The notes beneath the pieces were generated by a model, which saw nothing but the letters and a program-made list of their open reading frames with translations, was not told where the DNA came from and did not search any database. From contig JACEVL010000807.1 in assembly GCA_020284085.1 (NCBI GenBank), positions 1,785,001 through 1,849,000 of the forward strand: a DNA stretch of 64,000 bases, given 5' to 3'. Shown in pieces: positions 46,232-57,902 of this stretch (positions are counted from its first letter, which is position 1; each line of letters opens with the position of its first letter). The translations under genes were made by a program, and so were the position numbers. The stretch is from Aporrectodea caliginosa. Lineage: Eukaryota > Annelida > Clitellata > Crassiclitellata > Lumbricidae.

Positions 46232-46990
46232 CCTGCCGGTGCTTCTCAAACAGAGACGCTCATACCGCCCCCATCTTCAGGGACTTGAACTTGCTAAATC
46301 TAAAACAGATAAGAAATTTGCAAATAGGAGAATTTATTTATCGATTCGAACACAAGCTATTACCCGCTTCATTTGCAGGATACTTCACTCTCGGATCCCA
46401 GATTCATAGTCACTTCACGAGGAGGGCTTCATCATATCGTCCAGTAAAAGCAAGGACTAACACAAGAGAATTTAGCATTAGAGCTACCGGACCATTACTC
46501 TGGAACTCCATTCCATTAGAAATTCGATTATCAAAGACTCGACATGAATTTAAAAAAAGGCTACGTTGTTTTCTCGTACAGGAATAACAATTGCAATTAT
46601 GAAAAACTATATTATGTATTAAATATGTGTACAATTCAACCGACGCCTGTTTGCACGACGCACTGATCCTCGAGCTATTTAGTTAAGCTATATTAGATAA
46701 GTTTAGTTAAGCCACCTAATTTACTGCCTTGTTTCCTTCTGTCTATGCCATCTACTGAACCTATGTATTGGACGTACTTGGGTGTCTCCAACTAGCGGGA
46801 TATCAATCCCTTAGGAGCCACCCATTGCTCCCGTTAGCTACTCCTCTTTAGTCGATCGCAATTTAACTATTATGTGACATTACCGTTCTTATTACAATTA
46901 CGTTGTTACGTTGTTACTGATTGTCATAAATGTATTCTTTTGAGTTGTTGTTATCGGGTGCAATAAAAAAAATTGATTGATTGATTGATG
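46232..46990 (+). mobile_element. LINE 3' end: reverse transcriptase C-terminus plus 3' UTR
   Basis: The + frame to 46587 encodes LNLLNLKQIRNLQIGEFIYR, then SHFTRRASSYRP and FSIRATGPLLWNSIPLEIRL, the C-terminal block of CR1/L2-type LINEs. About 400 bp of 3' UTR follows, ending CAATAAAAAAAATTGATTGA, a typical short tandem tail. The 5' part is missing. Confidence 0.8.
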
Positions 46991-48020
46991 TATGTATATA
47001 TGTATGCATGTATGTATGTATGTATATGGAAATTTATATAGCGCCTTACAAGAAACTCACGAAGGCGCTAATCTATGAAGGCCATGGACTTCCATTACTG
47101 TTCAACAGTGATTTGATGACGCCCTCCTTGCAAACTTCAGAAGTGCCTAAAATATTAAAATTGGGAAAATATTGCGAGCCACAGTTAGACTGGGTTTCTG
47201 GTTTGACTTTGTCGCTGACCCATGAAGGCTCTGGACCATGGGGGTTGGCAGGAATTTTTTGTAGGGGTAAACATTTGTTAAGGGGCAAAGTTTTTTAATT
47301 GTTTGACACGGGGGACTGACAAGGGTGCCGAAAGCAACCTATCACGTCACCGTCAGCGCTCGCTCCCGCGATTAGGGGTTTGGCGTGGATCCCAACAGCC
47401 GCCAGCGCTTTTGGAAGCATTTGACATGATAATTACGAAGCCTGTTTTAGCGTTCTGTGATCCGTTTTCAGCTATATCTGAAAGTTTATTTCAAACACAA
47501 AACTGTTAAAAGTGTCGAGGCTTTTATGTATTTTTAATTTTTCAGGTGAGTCCAGTGGTCTGGAACGGGCTCCCAAAGGAGCTACGCCTGCTCCCTGGGA
47601 CTCTTACTGTGGCATTCCTTATTAAACTCAAAACTGCACTTTTTGGCCTTGCTGGAGTTGGGAGAGAGCCTCTGAGTAGTCCCATGCGCTATGAATTTAT
47701 GAATGAATGAATGAATAGCTACTTTGTCGTAGTGCACAGGGTGTGATTCTGCACAGTTGCAGTTTTTGCAAATGGGACTAAGAGCACTCCCTTGTCTGCA
47801 GAGCGGAAGTGTCTGCGACCTTCAATACCCTAGGTGCAACAAAGCTCTCGCAGGTATTAGTATGGGGCGAGACCCAGCTGACATCGTCGCACCAAGGCAG
47901 CAATGGTGGTTTCTTGATTAGACCTGACTCGTGCTTTAGTTTGATCATTCCGTTTGATCCGCTTTTAGAACGTTCAAGGCCGCCTCGGCCACTTCGGAAA
48001 CGCACTCCATAGTGTAGCAA
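46991..48020. other. intergenic, retroelement remnants
   Basis: No gene recognised. SINE-type tail at about 47026-47100, a LINE C-terminal remnant at 47545-47715, and unassigned sequence between them. Confidence 0.6.
47545..47715 (+). mobile_element. LINE 3' end remnant
   Basis: Encodes PVVWNGLPKELRLLPGTLT and then FLIKLKTALFGLAGVGRE, an LWNxLP...LKTxLF tail, followed by (ATGA)n. Confidence 0.6.
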
Positions 48021-48025
48021 ACATC

Positions 48026-48355
48026 AATATGTCATTCGCATCAATAAATACTAATCGAAAACATCTCGATAAACAAATAAGCTTAAATGCTTATAAATTG
48101 GGTGCATCAACATAATAATCGAAAACATCTCAACGAACAAATTAGTTGAAATGCTTAGAAATTGGCTGCATTAACTTACTAATCGGGACAATCTCAATTA
48201 AGGAATCAGTTGAAATACTTAGAAATTGACTGCATTAACATACTAATCAAGAACATCTCAATAAACGTGTCAGTTGAAATGCGTAGAAATTGGCTGCATT
48301 TACATACTAATCGAAAACATATCAATAAATGAATCAACTGAAATGCTTAGAAATT
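48026..48355. repeat. 64-bp tandem repeat, about five copies
   Basis: Unit TTGAAATGCTTAGAAATTGG, CTGCATTAACATACTAATCG, AAAACATCTCAATAAACGAA, TCAG. Copies diverge by a few bases. A second array of the same unit lies at 48838-48965. Confidence 0.85.
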
Positions 48356-48837
48356 GGCCATCTATCCACGTGCTCATCGGTTGGCATTTTGACCTTAGGA
48401 CGATGACCTTAGCGAATCTGTAGTCGTAAATGACCACCAGGTGGCCCTTTGCTCTCTTGATTCGCACTGAGCACGCTGTGCCCTAAGATGCATTTATCTT
48501 TATCACTACATATCTCTCGGAATGATCTTCTGATAGCGATTTGCAGAAGCTATTACATAATTGTTATGAGCTCAATATATCTTTCTTTCAAACGCCATCG
48601 TTTTGCACGCATAAGATACATGAAAAACTTTTCATCTTTTATTTTCAGTCTGTAAGTGCAATATTTATTTTTTAAATCTTCATTCATCATCCTGTTATTT
48701 TATTTCGTTGAACGAACTTTTCAATCTTAGTCCATGAGTTTAACTCCTAGCGATCGCGTTGAAAATTGCTACTGGTAAATATATCTATTTAATTTTCTTT
48801 TTGCATTAGGCCTACTCTTTTTATAAAGTTCATTCGC

Positions 48838-48965
48838 ATCAACGTACGAATCGAAAACATCTCGATAAACAAATAAGCTAAAAATGCTTAGAAATTGGCT
48901 GCATTAACATACTAATCGAAAACATCTCAATAAACGAATCAGTTGACATGTTTATAAATTGGCTA
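48838..48965. repeat. 64-bp tandem repeat, second block
   Basis: Two copies of the 48026 unit. The unique sequence after both blocks (CTATCC..CGTGCT..ATCGGTTGGC to CACTCTGTGCCC) is also duplicated. Confidence 0.85.
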
Positions 48966-49114
48966 TCTATCCTCGTGCTGATCGGTTGGCGTTGACCTTT
49001 TAAGAGACTAATTCAGCGAATCTGTTATTAGTCGTTATGTAGGCCGAGTTGCTGTCAGCAAATGACCACCAGGTGGCCCTTTGCTCTCTTGATTCGCACT
49101 GAGCACTCTGTGCC

Positions 49115-50355
<1,241 letters not shown>

Positions 50356-51200
50356 TAAGGCCTGCAATGTTGGAGACTGTTTACAACTTTACACGTTACC
50401 GACTGCCGCAATGGTCATAAAGGAAGCAGGCACGAGATGTCCATTTTTCGGGTCAACAACCGATGAGACGTTCAAATGACACGTGACGTAATTTGACCCT
50501 GACAAAGCGTGCGCAAGTAGTTTAACGTTTGACTTCGCCACCTCCTTATCACGGCTGTTGTACGATGCAAATAAAAAGCGCGGACTTATATATGCTCTTG
50601 AACTAGGGCCTACCTCGAACACACAAGCAATAATAGTTTCTATGAGTAGTACTTGACAACTACAGTTATAGAAGATAAACGGTACGTGTCCACTTTATAC
50701 GAGTTCATATAGGCTACCGTTGCCGCGTGTCGTAAATAAAAATGTTTGAGCTTTCAGTAACAATGTCCTTTTATCTGGTTCGCGACAAACAACTAGTTAG
50801 AGTACTGGTCTGTCAGTCGGGATGTTGAGGGTTCAAATCCCGGCAAGAGCAGAAATTTCTCTCGAGATTTCAGCTCCACCTACACCCCTAGCAAAATCAG
50901 CTATTATGAATACACTGACCTTACGGTGGGAAGATCAAACGGCAAGGGAGAGACGACGTGGCCACCCGCCCTCCTATGAATTTGCTAACATTTCATACTC
51001 ATGGGCATGGGCGTAGCCAGGGGAAAAAGGTGCTTTTAAGATTTCGGGCAGGGTGGTAACATTGAAGATTGTCGCAAAAGTTAAGGTTGTTTTGTATTTC
51101 GCATGTAAAAGCCTATAAATTTTTTTCCTGAAATATGTTGGGGGTGGGTTGAACCCCGAAACTCCCCCCGAAATATGCTCATGGGTCTTGGCTGCTTCTA
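50356..51200. other. intergenic, tRNA-like SINE and small MITE
   Basis: No gene recognised. A SINE-like head (GTTAGAGTACTGGTCTGTCA, GGGTTCAAATCCC) lies at about 50785-50890 and a CATGGGC element at 51006-51184. Confidence 0.55.
51006..51184. mobile_element. small inverted-repeat element, CATGGGC ends (copy 3)
   Basis: Starts CATGGGCGTAGCCAGGGGAA and ends GAAATATGCTCATGGG. Relative of the two copies near 14.2-14.7 kb. Confidence 0.55.
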
Positions 51201-51804
51201 GGACGATCGGTCATAGGGCGATAGGTCATTGGACCATCGATCATTGGACTATCGGTCATTATGCCGCTAATAAGCAGACATAAGTTAAATTGTTGCGTTT
51301 TTATTACCTTGTTGCGTTTGTGTCAACGAGTTTGTGTAATAAACGAATTGTAGTAGTAGTAATTGTTTTATTATAGTCGTGAGTTAGGGACATTCTATGT
51401 TTTAAGACAAATACAGCTAACGCAAATAAGCAAACTAATTAAGACATTCATCGTTTTTAGACATTCTCAAATATCTGTGTACCTTGTCTTTTATTTCATT
51501 CAAGTAGTGAACAATCTTGCAGTAAACTTATTCATTTTCAGCTCGATCTGTTCTGTTGACGTTTTAGACTTTAACGCATTGTTCACAGTAGGCTACTATT
51601 TCACAGTAAATAATCCAGTTAATGGTCGTTCGTGTTTTTAAAAGCGTCTCTGTTTTAGCCTTAAGCCAACGATAGTCCTATCGCTGATAGGCCCTATGAC
51701 CAATAGGCCCTATGACCAATAGGCCCTATGACCAATAGGCCCTATGACCAATAGGCCCTATGACCAAAAGGCCCTTTGACCGATAGTCCTATGACCAATC
51801 GTCC
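51201..51804. mobile_element. inverted-repeat element with iterated GGTCATAGG motifs
   Basis: Left end GGACGATCGGTCATAGGGCG, right end (reversed) GGACGATTGGTCATAGGACT. Both ends carry iterated ATAGG(C/T)...GACC motifs. The right side holds a 16-bp tandem repeat (AGGCCCTATGACCAAT, 51689-51780). Confidence 0.65.
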
Positions 51805-52118
51805 ATATACCGCGTCTCAAGTTTGCGTGATTAAGGGACTGCTCTTCTAATTCTAAAGTTAGCGATTTAAGAACGGATCCGATCCTACTGGTCGAATCGT
51901 CTCGAATTGGATTGCTTCGGTGTATACGTTGCCAGTTTTTGTCAGTCGACCGATTGGGCAGCCAGTTGGTAGAAATTTCCATCTCCAGTCTGAACATTTC
52001 ACAGTCTGATCGGATAGGATCGATTCGGTGTACAATAGGCCTATTATCATTATCATTATTTTTTTCCCCGAGGTACATATGTTTAAAAATTTCTGCTTAT
52101 TACTGCAGACATATTTAC

Positions 52119-52507
52119 TAGAGGAGGGCAACGATTAAAAGTTTTAATCGAAATTACTCGCACATTAAAATTTGTAATAACGCGATTAATTTTTAACGCA
52201 TGTCACAATAGATAACAAGCACAACTACTCTACCGATTCTGAGTAGTTACGTTGAATATGCGCTATATGAATGCTTGCAGTAAATGAACAGAAAGCAAAC
52301 GTGCTTTTACTACTTGATTTTACTTTTTTGTTTTACTTTAAAGTTTAAAGTTTAAACTGAGCGGTTTTATCAAGAATTGTTTGAGCGCATTTCTAGAAAT
52401 AACTGAATGCAGTGACAATCGCGTTAACTGCGCTAAAAATATAATCGCGTTAATTAGCCTAATTAACACATTAATCGCGTTAAAAACGCGTTAAATGCCA
52501 AGCCCTA
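52119..52507. mobile_element. hAT-type MITE with perfect 8-bp target duplication
   Basis: Flanked by ATATTTAC on both sides (52111-52118 and 52508-52515). Ends TAGAGGAGGGCAACGATTAA and, reversed, TAGGGCTTGGCATTTAACG. The interior is AT-rich with repeated CGCGTTAA motifs. Confidence 0.82.
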
Positions 52508-52737
52508 ATATTTACACTTTAGCAGATCAGAGTTACACTTTGCAACTAACATGAGTTCTTTAAGCCTAAATTTATATTTTTAAATTTGTCAAAAAATCGT
52601 GTCACAATTCAAGGTAGATCTTTGAAGACATTTTAAATGTGGCGTGGCGGGAGAACAATGCATGCCTCCACCCTAATATTAGCCTATGCCTCGACACGTG
52701 TCACATGAAATACCAAAGACCGAATATATTTGGGGGG

Positions 52738-53010
52738 AGCGATAGCGCTTTGGATAACACACTGGCATAGAGAGCGAGAGGTACCGAGTTCGAGCCCCGT
52801 CGGGCGGACAAGCTTTGTAGGCTGCTATTGGCGCCGTGTATTGCAGGCTGTCTGTTCTGTTAGTAGTTAAGATTTATGTCTTCTGTCATTTGTGTTCTTG
52901 TGAATTGTTTCAATTGCATAACATGTAAATGTACAGCGCAGTGCGTTTGTCAGGCTCTTCAATAAAGAAAAGATTATTATTATTATTATTATTATTATTA
53001 TTTATTATTA
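52738..53010 (+). mobile_element. tRNA-headed SINE with (ATT)n tail
   Basis: tRNA-like GCGCTTTGGATAACACACTG, B box GAGTTCGAGCCCC, body TTATGTCTTCTGTCATTTGT, tail TCAATAAAGAAAAG and (ATT)n. Same family as 44300-44516 and 38262-38480. Confidence 0.85.
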
Positions 53011-53644
53011 TATTTGTTGATCTTAATTGGTTACAATGAAAGCGGCCAGTGAACTGTTGTTAAGTAAAGAAATACTGAAGGAGCAAATTACAAAGCTAAT
53101 TATAACATTTTAATTAGAACTACACAATCTTAATTAGAATTAGAATTAGCGGAATTTTGGTAACTAATTAATTAGAATTATAATTCGCAGCCAAGCTAAT
53201 TAATTAGCTAATTAATTAGTTTCTAATCGATTCGTTATCCATCACTGCTGGATAGGAGCCCTCCGAGCTTAGTTTCTGCCGATTAGTTTCAGTTCTATTT
53301 ACGCCATCTACCGAACTCCGCCAATGTTAAATGAGTATACTTGAAAGAACAGACGGTTAGGGACATGACCGACTGACCACCTGCCTTCACGTGACCAGGC
53401 TATAATCTAGTCGTTAACAGTTTCTAACAATGTCTGCCTCTCGGTCTGAGCGGCAGGACTGCTCCTCTTGCTCCAATCGACCATTGAAATAAACTGCTCC
53501 GACGTTTTGCCCTAAACTCACGGGCGTTCAGTCAGAGATTTAAAAAATAATTTCAGAAAAGGCTTCATTACACGGTACAATGAACTAATGAACTGTGTTA
53601 TCACCTAACCACGATTCCCCGATTTTACTCGATGTATTGGTATT

Positions 53645-54095
53645 AGATTGTAATTGTAATTGTAGCCAAACATTTATATAGCGCCGCTCAAAAGTCAGCA
53701 GCGCTCTCGCCCTGCGTCTGTGCCTGCGTCAGGAACAGGAAAGTCTTAAGGCGTCTCCGGAACCTGGAAGGTGAGAGGGCTAGTAACTCAAGGCGAAGAG
53801 ACTGAGGAAGAGAGTTCCAAGCTGATGGGGCAGCACGGGCAAAGCACCTTAGAGTGGGCCGTAGCAGAGCGCATGCGAGGGACAACCATAAGACCATAAG
53901 ATGGAACAGATAAAAAAAATTATGGGCTCTATAGGGTCCATATAGGCACATTGATCCTACATGGCTCCATGTGGGCAAGCTGTCTCACGCTTTTCATCTT
54001 ATCCACCAAATCTTGTCCTAGAGGTTGCAAGATTAGACGAAAGGAACACAGTCGGCAACCAGTGAAAACGAATATAGAAATGTTGCATTGATTGA
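53645..54095 (-). mobile_element. LINE 3' end inserted downstream of phosphatase gene A
   Basis: The - frame 53688-53978 encodes LRCFARAAPSAWNSLPQSLR and then FRRRLKTFLF, the LINE C-terminal tail, followed by a CGGCGCTATATAAATG tail. The equivalent position downstream of gene B lacks it. Confidence 0.75.
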
Positions 54096-54369
54096 AAAAT
54101 CACTGTTCGTAGGCTATTTCATTAACCATTTTCTGTGCTTTTACATTCGTTTTTCTTCTTCATTACTGACGCAAACGCCAGAAGTCTCATTCAGCGTGCT
54201 GAGTTACTATATCTTGAGGTCCTACATGAATTAATACCTGTCATAATTTGAATTTGTCTGTTGTATGGTGATTCAATAAAAGTTTCAATCAGTCAAAGCT
54301 TGGTACTATGAAAGCAATAGAAACACTCGAGGACACTTTTTAATTGAATCTGAGAAGAGAGATTGCAAG

Positions 54370-54375
54370 TTTATT
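54370..54375 (-). terminator. polyadenylation signal overlapping stop codon, gene A
   Basis: The - strand reads AGCAAATAAACTTGC; the TAA stop of the phosphatase lies inside AATAAA. The same arrangement occurs at 61343-61348. Confidence 0.55.
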
Positions 54376-54673
54376 TGCTTCTGTCATAGCTGTATGTGAC
54401 GTTCATATCTTTATCGATGAAGTACGCTGTGTACGTAGTAGGATTGAAGTCGAGAGCCACAAAGCCATGCAAGAAGCCGAAGTAGTCGACCTGGAACCCG
54501 ATTGCGTTTAAGTAGTCCTCATTTATCTGATGTTTCCGGTACAGTGCCCGTCCTCCGGCGCCAGTTACGACATAATCGATTGTGCGATCACTCATGGCTC
54601 CTATGTGCTGTAGGTTGTGATCGTGTCCACTCAGAAATAAGTCGACGCCATATTGAAGGCAAAGAGGAATAAC
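54371..54673 (-). CDS. ACP5: phosphatase A exon 4
   Basis: The exon follows GTATTTCCAG in phase 0 and ends in TAA. It encodes VIPLCLQYGVDLFLSGHDHN (GHDHN with two metal-binding His), DYVVTGAGG and the C-terminal strands. Confidence 0.94.
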   Translation of the reverse strand, partial: VIPLCLQYGVDLFLSGHDHNLQHIGAMSDRTIDYVVTGAGGRALYRKHQINEDYLNAIGFQVDYFGFLHGFVALDFNPTTYTAYFIDKDMNVTYSYDRSK

Positions 54674-57600
54674 CTGGAAATACAGAACGGTCAATGAAAT
54701 CTTAGCCAGAACATAGTGTAAAGAAAACGTTGATAATGCCTAGAGTGCTATCAAAACTACTGCAGCCAAGACAATGGGTACCTCACGCCAATGACCTTTT
54801 AAGCCATCGGATGTAGAGATAGGTCTGAGTTCCTATATATAGATCAGGCAACAGTTCAGAAGTTTTAGTTAGAAGATAAGCTCTTCATGATGATGGCTAA
54901 TAATCTTGAATGGATTTCACATGTTAGCTCACCTAGCCCACATAGATCTAACTCTGTACTGTGATGTACTGTACTCTGGTAACATAGATCCACATAGATC
55001 TAACTCTGTACTGTGATGTACTGTACTCTGGTAACATGCACTACTCTAAGAAGTGGCGCTGACAATAACTTGCTTGCCCTGTTCTAAGATAGTTTTGGCA
55101 AGATGACATCTTTATATTGGGAGGGGAAAGAGTGATGGAAAGGGAAGGCGTGGGGAGTGGGCATTGGCAACCACCACTTTGTGTGGTAAAGTAACGCCCT
55201 TTATAACCTTAAAAAAGCAGGGTACCTCGTCAACGATAATGGGTTCAGTCGGTCCGTGGTCTCCAGCGTTATATGGTGGATGATGGTCGACGATGATTTT
55301 CCAGTGATCGGACGTTGACCCAGCCAGGGTCGAATTCAGCCAACTCAGTTGGGCAGCAGGATCATTCTTATTTTGCTTCAGAGACTCGGAATCTATGATG
55401 ATCAGGTGGAGTCTCGTGATTCCATCCGTGTAGTGCACGTCGTACCACAATGAAGGGAAGAGCCATCTGGGTTCTGTGAGGCCAAACTCGACCTGAAACT
55501 GCTCCCTTCCGTCATCCGGACCGTGGTCATGGTTGCCGATGGAAATGTACCACGGCTTCGATTCGATGTTCGTCAGGTTGTAGATCCAACGCCAGGAGGT
55601 ATCGAAGCGAGGATCCGTGGCACTCGTTACTCCCTCAGGATAGAAGTTGTCTCCTGTGGTCAGGATGAAGCGACAGTCTTCTATCGCGCACCAGTCGCTC
55701 ATTGCCTGAGCGACAGCCTTTTGCTGGTAGATTCCGGTCGGAAAGTTGTCACCCCAATCTCCAAGAGAGACAAAATGAAGCCCTGCAACATATGAACATG
55801 AATTGAAACTTTGAGTGTTTTCAAGTGTAATCATTCATCGCCTGGCGAACCCAGCGCTAAAGTCAACGGTCACTATAGACTAATGCATGAGGCAGTCTTG
55901 TAAAGTTGTGTTCTAGTCTTGATCTCTCAAGTAATTCGTAAGAATGGTTAATCCATCCTCGAACATAAATATGGATTAAGATACATTTCTCTTAAATATT
56001 TGTCACAATAATTAACTTGCACTACAGTGATGCACAATATAAACCACCAAATGAAATGTTTGTAAAGTCAATGCGCTAATTTCTGACTGCGGACACAGTA
56101 ACAACCATACGTCAATTGTCGTTGGAAAAGATTAGTTTCAATATCTGTTAATATTTGATGTTGGGCCTACTGCAGCAAGGTAAACAAAGAAGAGAGCTAG
56201 GAAATATTTACCAGACGCATGTTGATGAAACAGTACGACGAATAATGCTACAGCGAGAAGCGGTCGCTACAAACACAAAATACCATACTAAGCTAAAGTG
56301 CATGATAGTCTATTTAATTTCTGAAATACCATGTCTACCCGATTAATTTACGGTTCATAAAAATGACAATTAGGGACTTCTATAGTATCTATGTCTAATG
56401 CATAAGGCAACAAGGCATTGACAGAAGAACCAAGCCACAGGCAGGTCAGTAGGGGCATATACACGGAATGTCACTGCGCCGAGACGGAGAGGCAGACTAG
56501 GTGAATAAGCCAGCTGAACTGGAGAAGTCTTGAGTTTTAATTTTTGGTAACCATGACACAGCAAGTAACAAACCGTTCTGTAACATTGGCAAACAAGTAT
56601 GGATACTCAGGAGACCCAAAATGGGCCAAAGGTCCCGCTTGTCAGGGCCACCTGGGAATGTAGTACAAGTGGTATATAGGCCAACTGAAAAAATAAGCTG
56701 TGGATCAAAATTAGGAATAAAGAGTCTTAACTATTACTTAACTAATACATTCGATTTCAATCAGTGAGCACATTTTCTGTATTTTAATATAACTAAACAA
56801 GAGATGAAGGAGTGGTGATGTTTTTAGGGTCGATGATTAAAGTGATGTTAGAGATAACACAATGCAATAAAAGAGTGGTTTGATAATGCCCTTCTTGTAT
56901 AATAGTTCTGAAGTGCACATTGAAGCCGTACAATAGGCCATTGAGAACCACGAACAGACTATAAGCGTTAAGTTTTCAGTTTTGTATGAAAGATAGTCTG
57001 GGTAGGAGAGTTGCTAACATGTTGCGGTTGAGAGTTCCAGATGGAGTGACCAGCAACGGTGAATGATTCATTCCGGAAATTTAGTTCATTCCGGAAATTT
57101 ATGTAGCGCCTCTCCAAGAAGCCCACTCGTGCGATGTACGCGAACAGTGTCAGCTTATAGACCCTTATAGAGGAAACGTTCATATACTGAAAGCCAGTGA
57201 ACAGAACGAAGAGCATGTGTCAGAAAAAGGATCAGATGTGAGACTGCACAGAACTGGCAGATCTGGAGACAGAGTTTCAAAAGTTTAGTCAGGCAACCGA
57301 TAAATCTCCTTCGTGTAGATCTAAATATCTATCAGAAATTGAATGATCGAAGATGTCTGGTTCTAACTTTTGCATGAAGCATTAATGTTGCAATTTGAAG
57401 GTCATTTGTTTCACATGCTGTAGGCCTATTAAGTAAGCACGCATACCGAATTTTCATATACTACTGCATAAAAATATCCTTCATCATTCCCGCACTGTGC
57501 AAACATAAAAAGTGCGATGATTCTAGCTAGTTTAAATGTCTGCTTCGATATCTAAACTTTTAATTTTAATTCCAATCGCAGGTAAGCCTATATGTAAGGT

Positions 57601-57829
57601 TCCATGCTGTTAGTTTTGAGCTACAGATATTACTGTATATCTAGACTTTTAAAACTGTTTATAATAGGCATATTGCATCATTTTTCCTACTGAAATTGTG
57701 CTACTTTTTAAAACTCTTTAATACACTGTTATTATTGTAAATTCTGGACACTTCTCTCGCGCAAATAAAGATCACAATGGGTTCATTTTAATATTCCACA
57801 ATTGAAAGAAAGTAAAAAAATCTCACCAT
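54371..57829 (-). CDS. ACP5: tartrate-resistant (purple) acid phosphatase, copy A
   Basis: Four exons on the - strand (57829-57827, 56266-56212, 55782-55226, 54673-54371) join in phase to a 305-aa protein. The family is ACP5/TRAP (human 325 aa), secreted or lysosomal binuclear metallophosphatases. Exon 1 contributes only the ATG. Residues 2-19 form a signal peptide (hydrophobic LLAVALFVVLF). Metal ligands are all present: GDWG (Asp28), GDNFY (Asp64, Tyr67), GNHDH (Asn103), VDHHPPY (His187), GHDHN (His222, His224). The tail has the family's DYFGF..GFVA.D segment and ends in YDRSK. It is a tandem duplicate of the gene at 61344-63750. Orthology to ACP5 is by family; the physiological substrate is unknown. 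Confidence 0.94.
54674..55225 (-). other. phosphatase A intron 3
   Basis: A 552-bp intron. It contains a direct repeat of about 47 bp (units at about 54945-54985 and 54992-55037, TCTAACTCTGTACTGTGATG). Confidence 0.7.
55226..55782 (-). CDS. ACP5: phosphatase A exon 3 (catalytic core)
   Basis: A 557-nt exon after ATATGTTGCAG, ending GAG before GTACCC. It encodes LHFVSLGDWGDN, TTGDNFYPEGV, ISIGNHDHG and VDHHPPYNAGDHGP. The 240-residue open frame begins 18 codons upstream, but the acceptor and phase place the start here. Confidence 0.95.
55783..56211 (-). other. phosphatase A intron 2
   Basis: A 429-bp AT-rich intron, alignable with 62751-63173 of gene B. Confidence 0.7.
56212..56266 (-). CDS. 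ACP5: phosphatase A exon 2 (signal peptide)
   Basis: A 55-nt exon after TGTGTTTGTAG and before GTAAAT. It encodes RPLLAVALFVVLFHQHAS plus one base. The acceptor's TAG is an in-frame stop, so the start codon must lie in another exon. The exon is conserved in gene B. Confidence 0.88.
56360..56570 (-). mobile_element. LINE 3' tail fragment
   Basis: CTTCTATAGTATCTATGTCT and later GAGACGGAGAGGCAGACTAG match the 24320-24640 element tail. Also at 63330-63515 in the same position of gene B, so the insertion predates the duplication. Confidence 0.5.
56985..57215 (-). mobile_element. LINE 3' end remnant
   Basis: The - frame encodes ESFTVAGHSIWNSQPQHVSN, an LWNxLP-like tail. No counterpart is seen in gene B. 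Confidence 0.45.
57827..57829 (-). CDS. ACP5: phosphatase A exon 1: start codon only
   Basis: ATG is followed at once by donor GTGAGA. Conserved with gene B, including the upstream CATCAGCTGAA/CATCAGCTAAA sequence. The exon is otherwise 5' UTR, probably starting near 57872. Confidence 0.75.
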
Positions 57830-57894
57830 TTCAGCTGATGATGTGCCTGATAAGTAAAACTAAACAGCTGCGTTCATTGTTTGCATCTTACAGA

Positions 57895-57902
57895 TATTTA
57901 TA
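57895..57902 (-). promoter_or_regulatory. TATA box of phosphatase A
   Basis: TATAAATA within GTGTATAAATATCTGTAAGA on the - strand. The same box lies at 63823-63830 in gene B. It is about 66 bp upstream of the ATG. Confidence 0.7.

Larger units (their letters stand above)
56267..57826 (-). other. phosphatase A intron 1
   Basis: A 1.56-kb intron, about 1 kb longer than in gene B. It contains a LINE tail (56360-56570, shared with gene B) and a second LINE remnant (about 56985-57215) not seen in gene B. Confidence 0.7.

Noticed and set aside
50785..50890. tRNA gene-like sequence (also at 24868, 26028, 31400, 31860, 37935, 38262 and 52738)
   Set aside because: These have B-box-like motifs but poor cloverleaves and SINE bodies and tails, so they are tRNA-derived SINEs, not tRNA genes.
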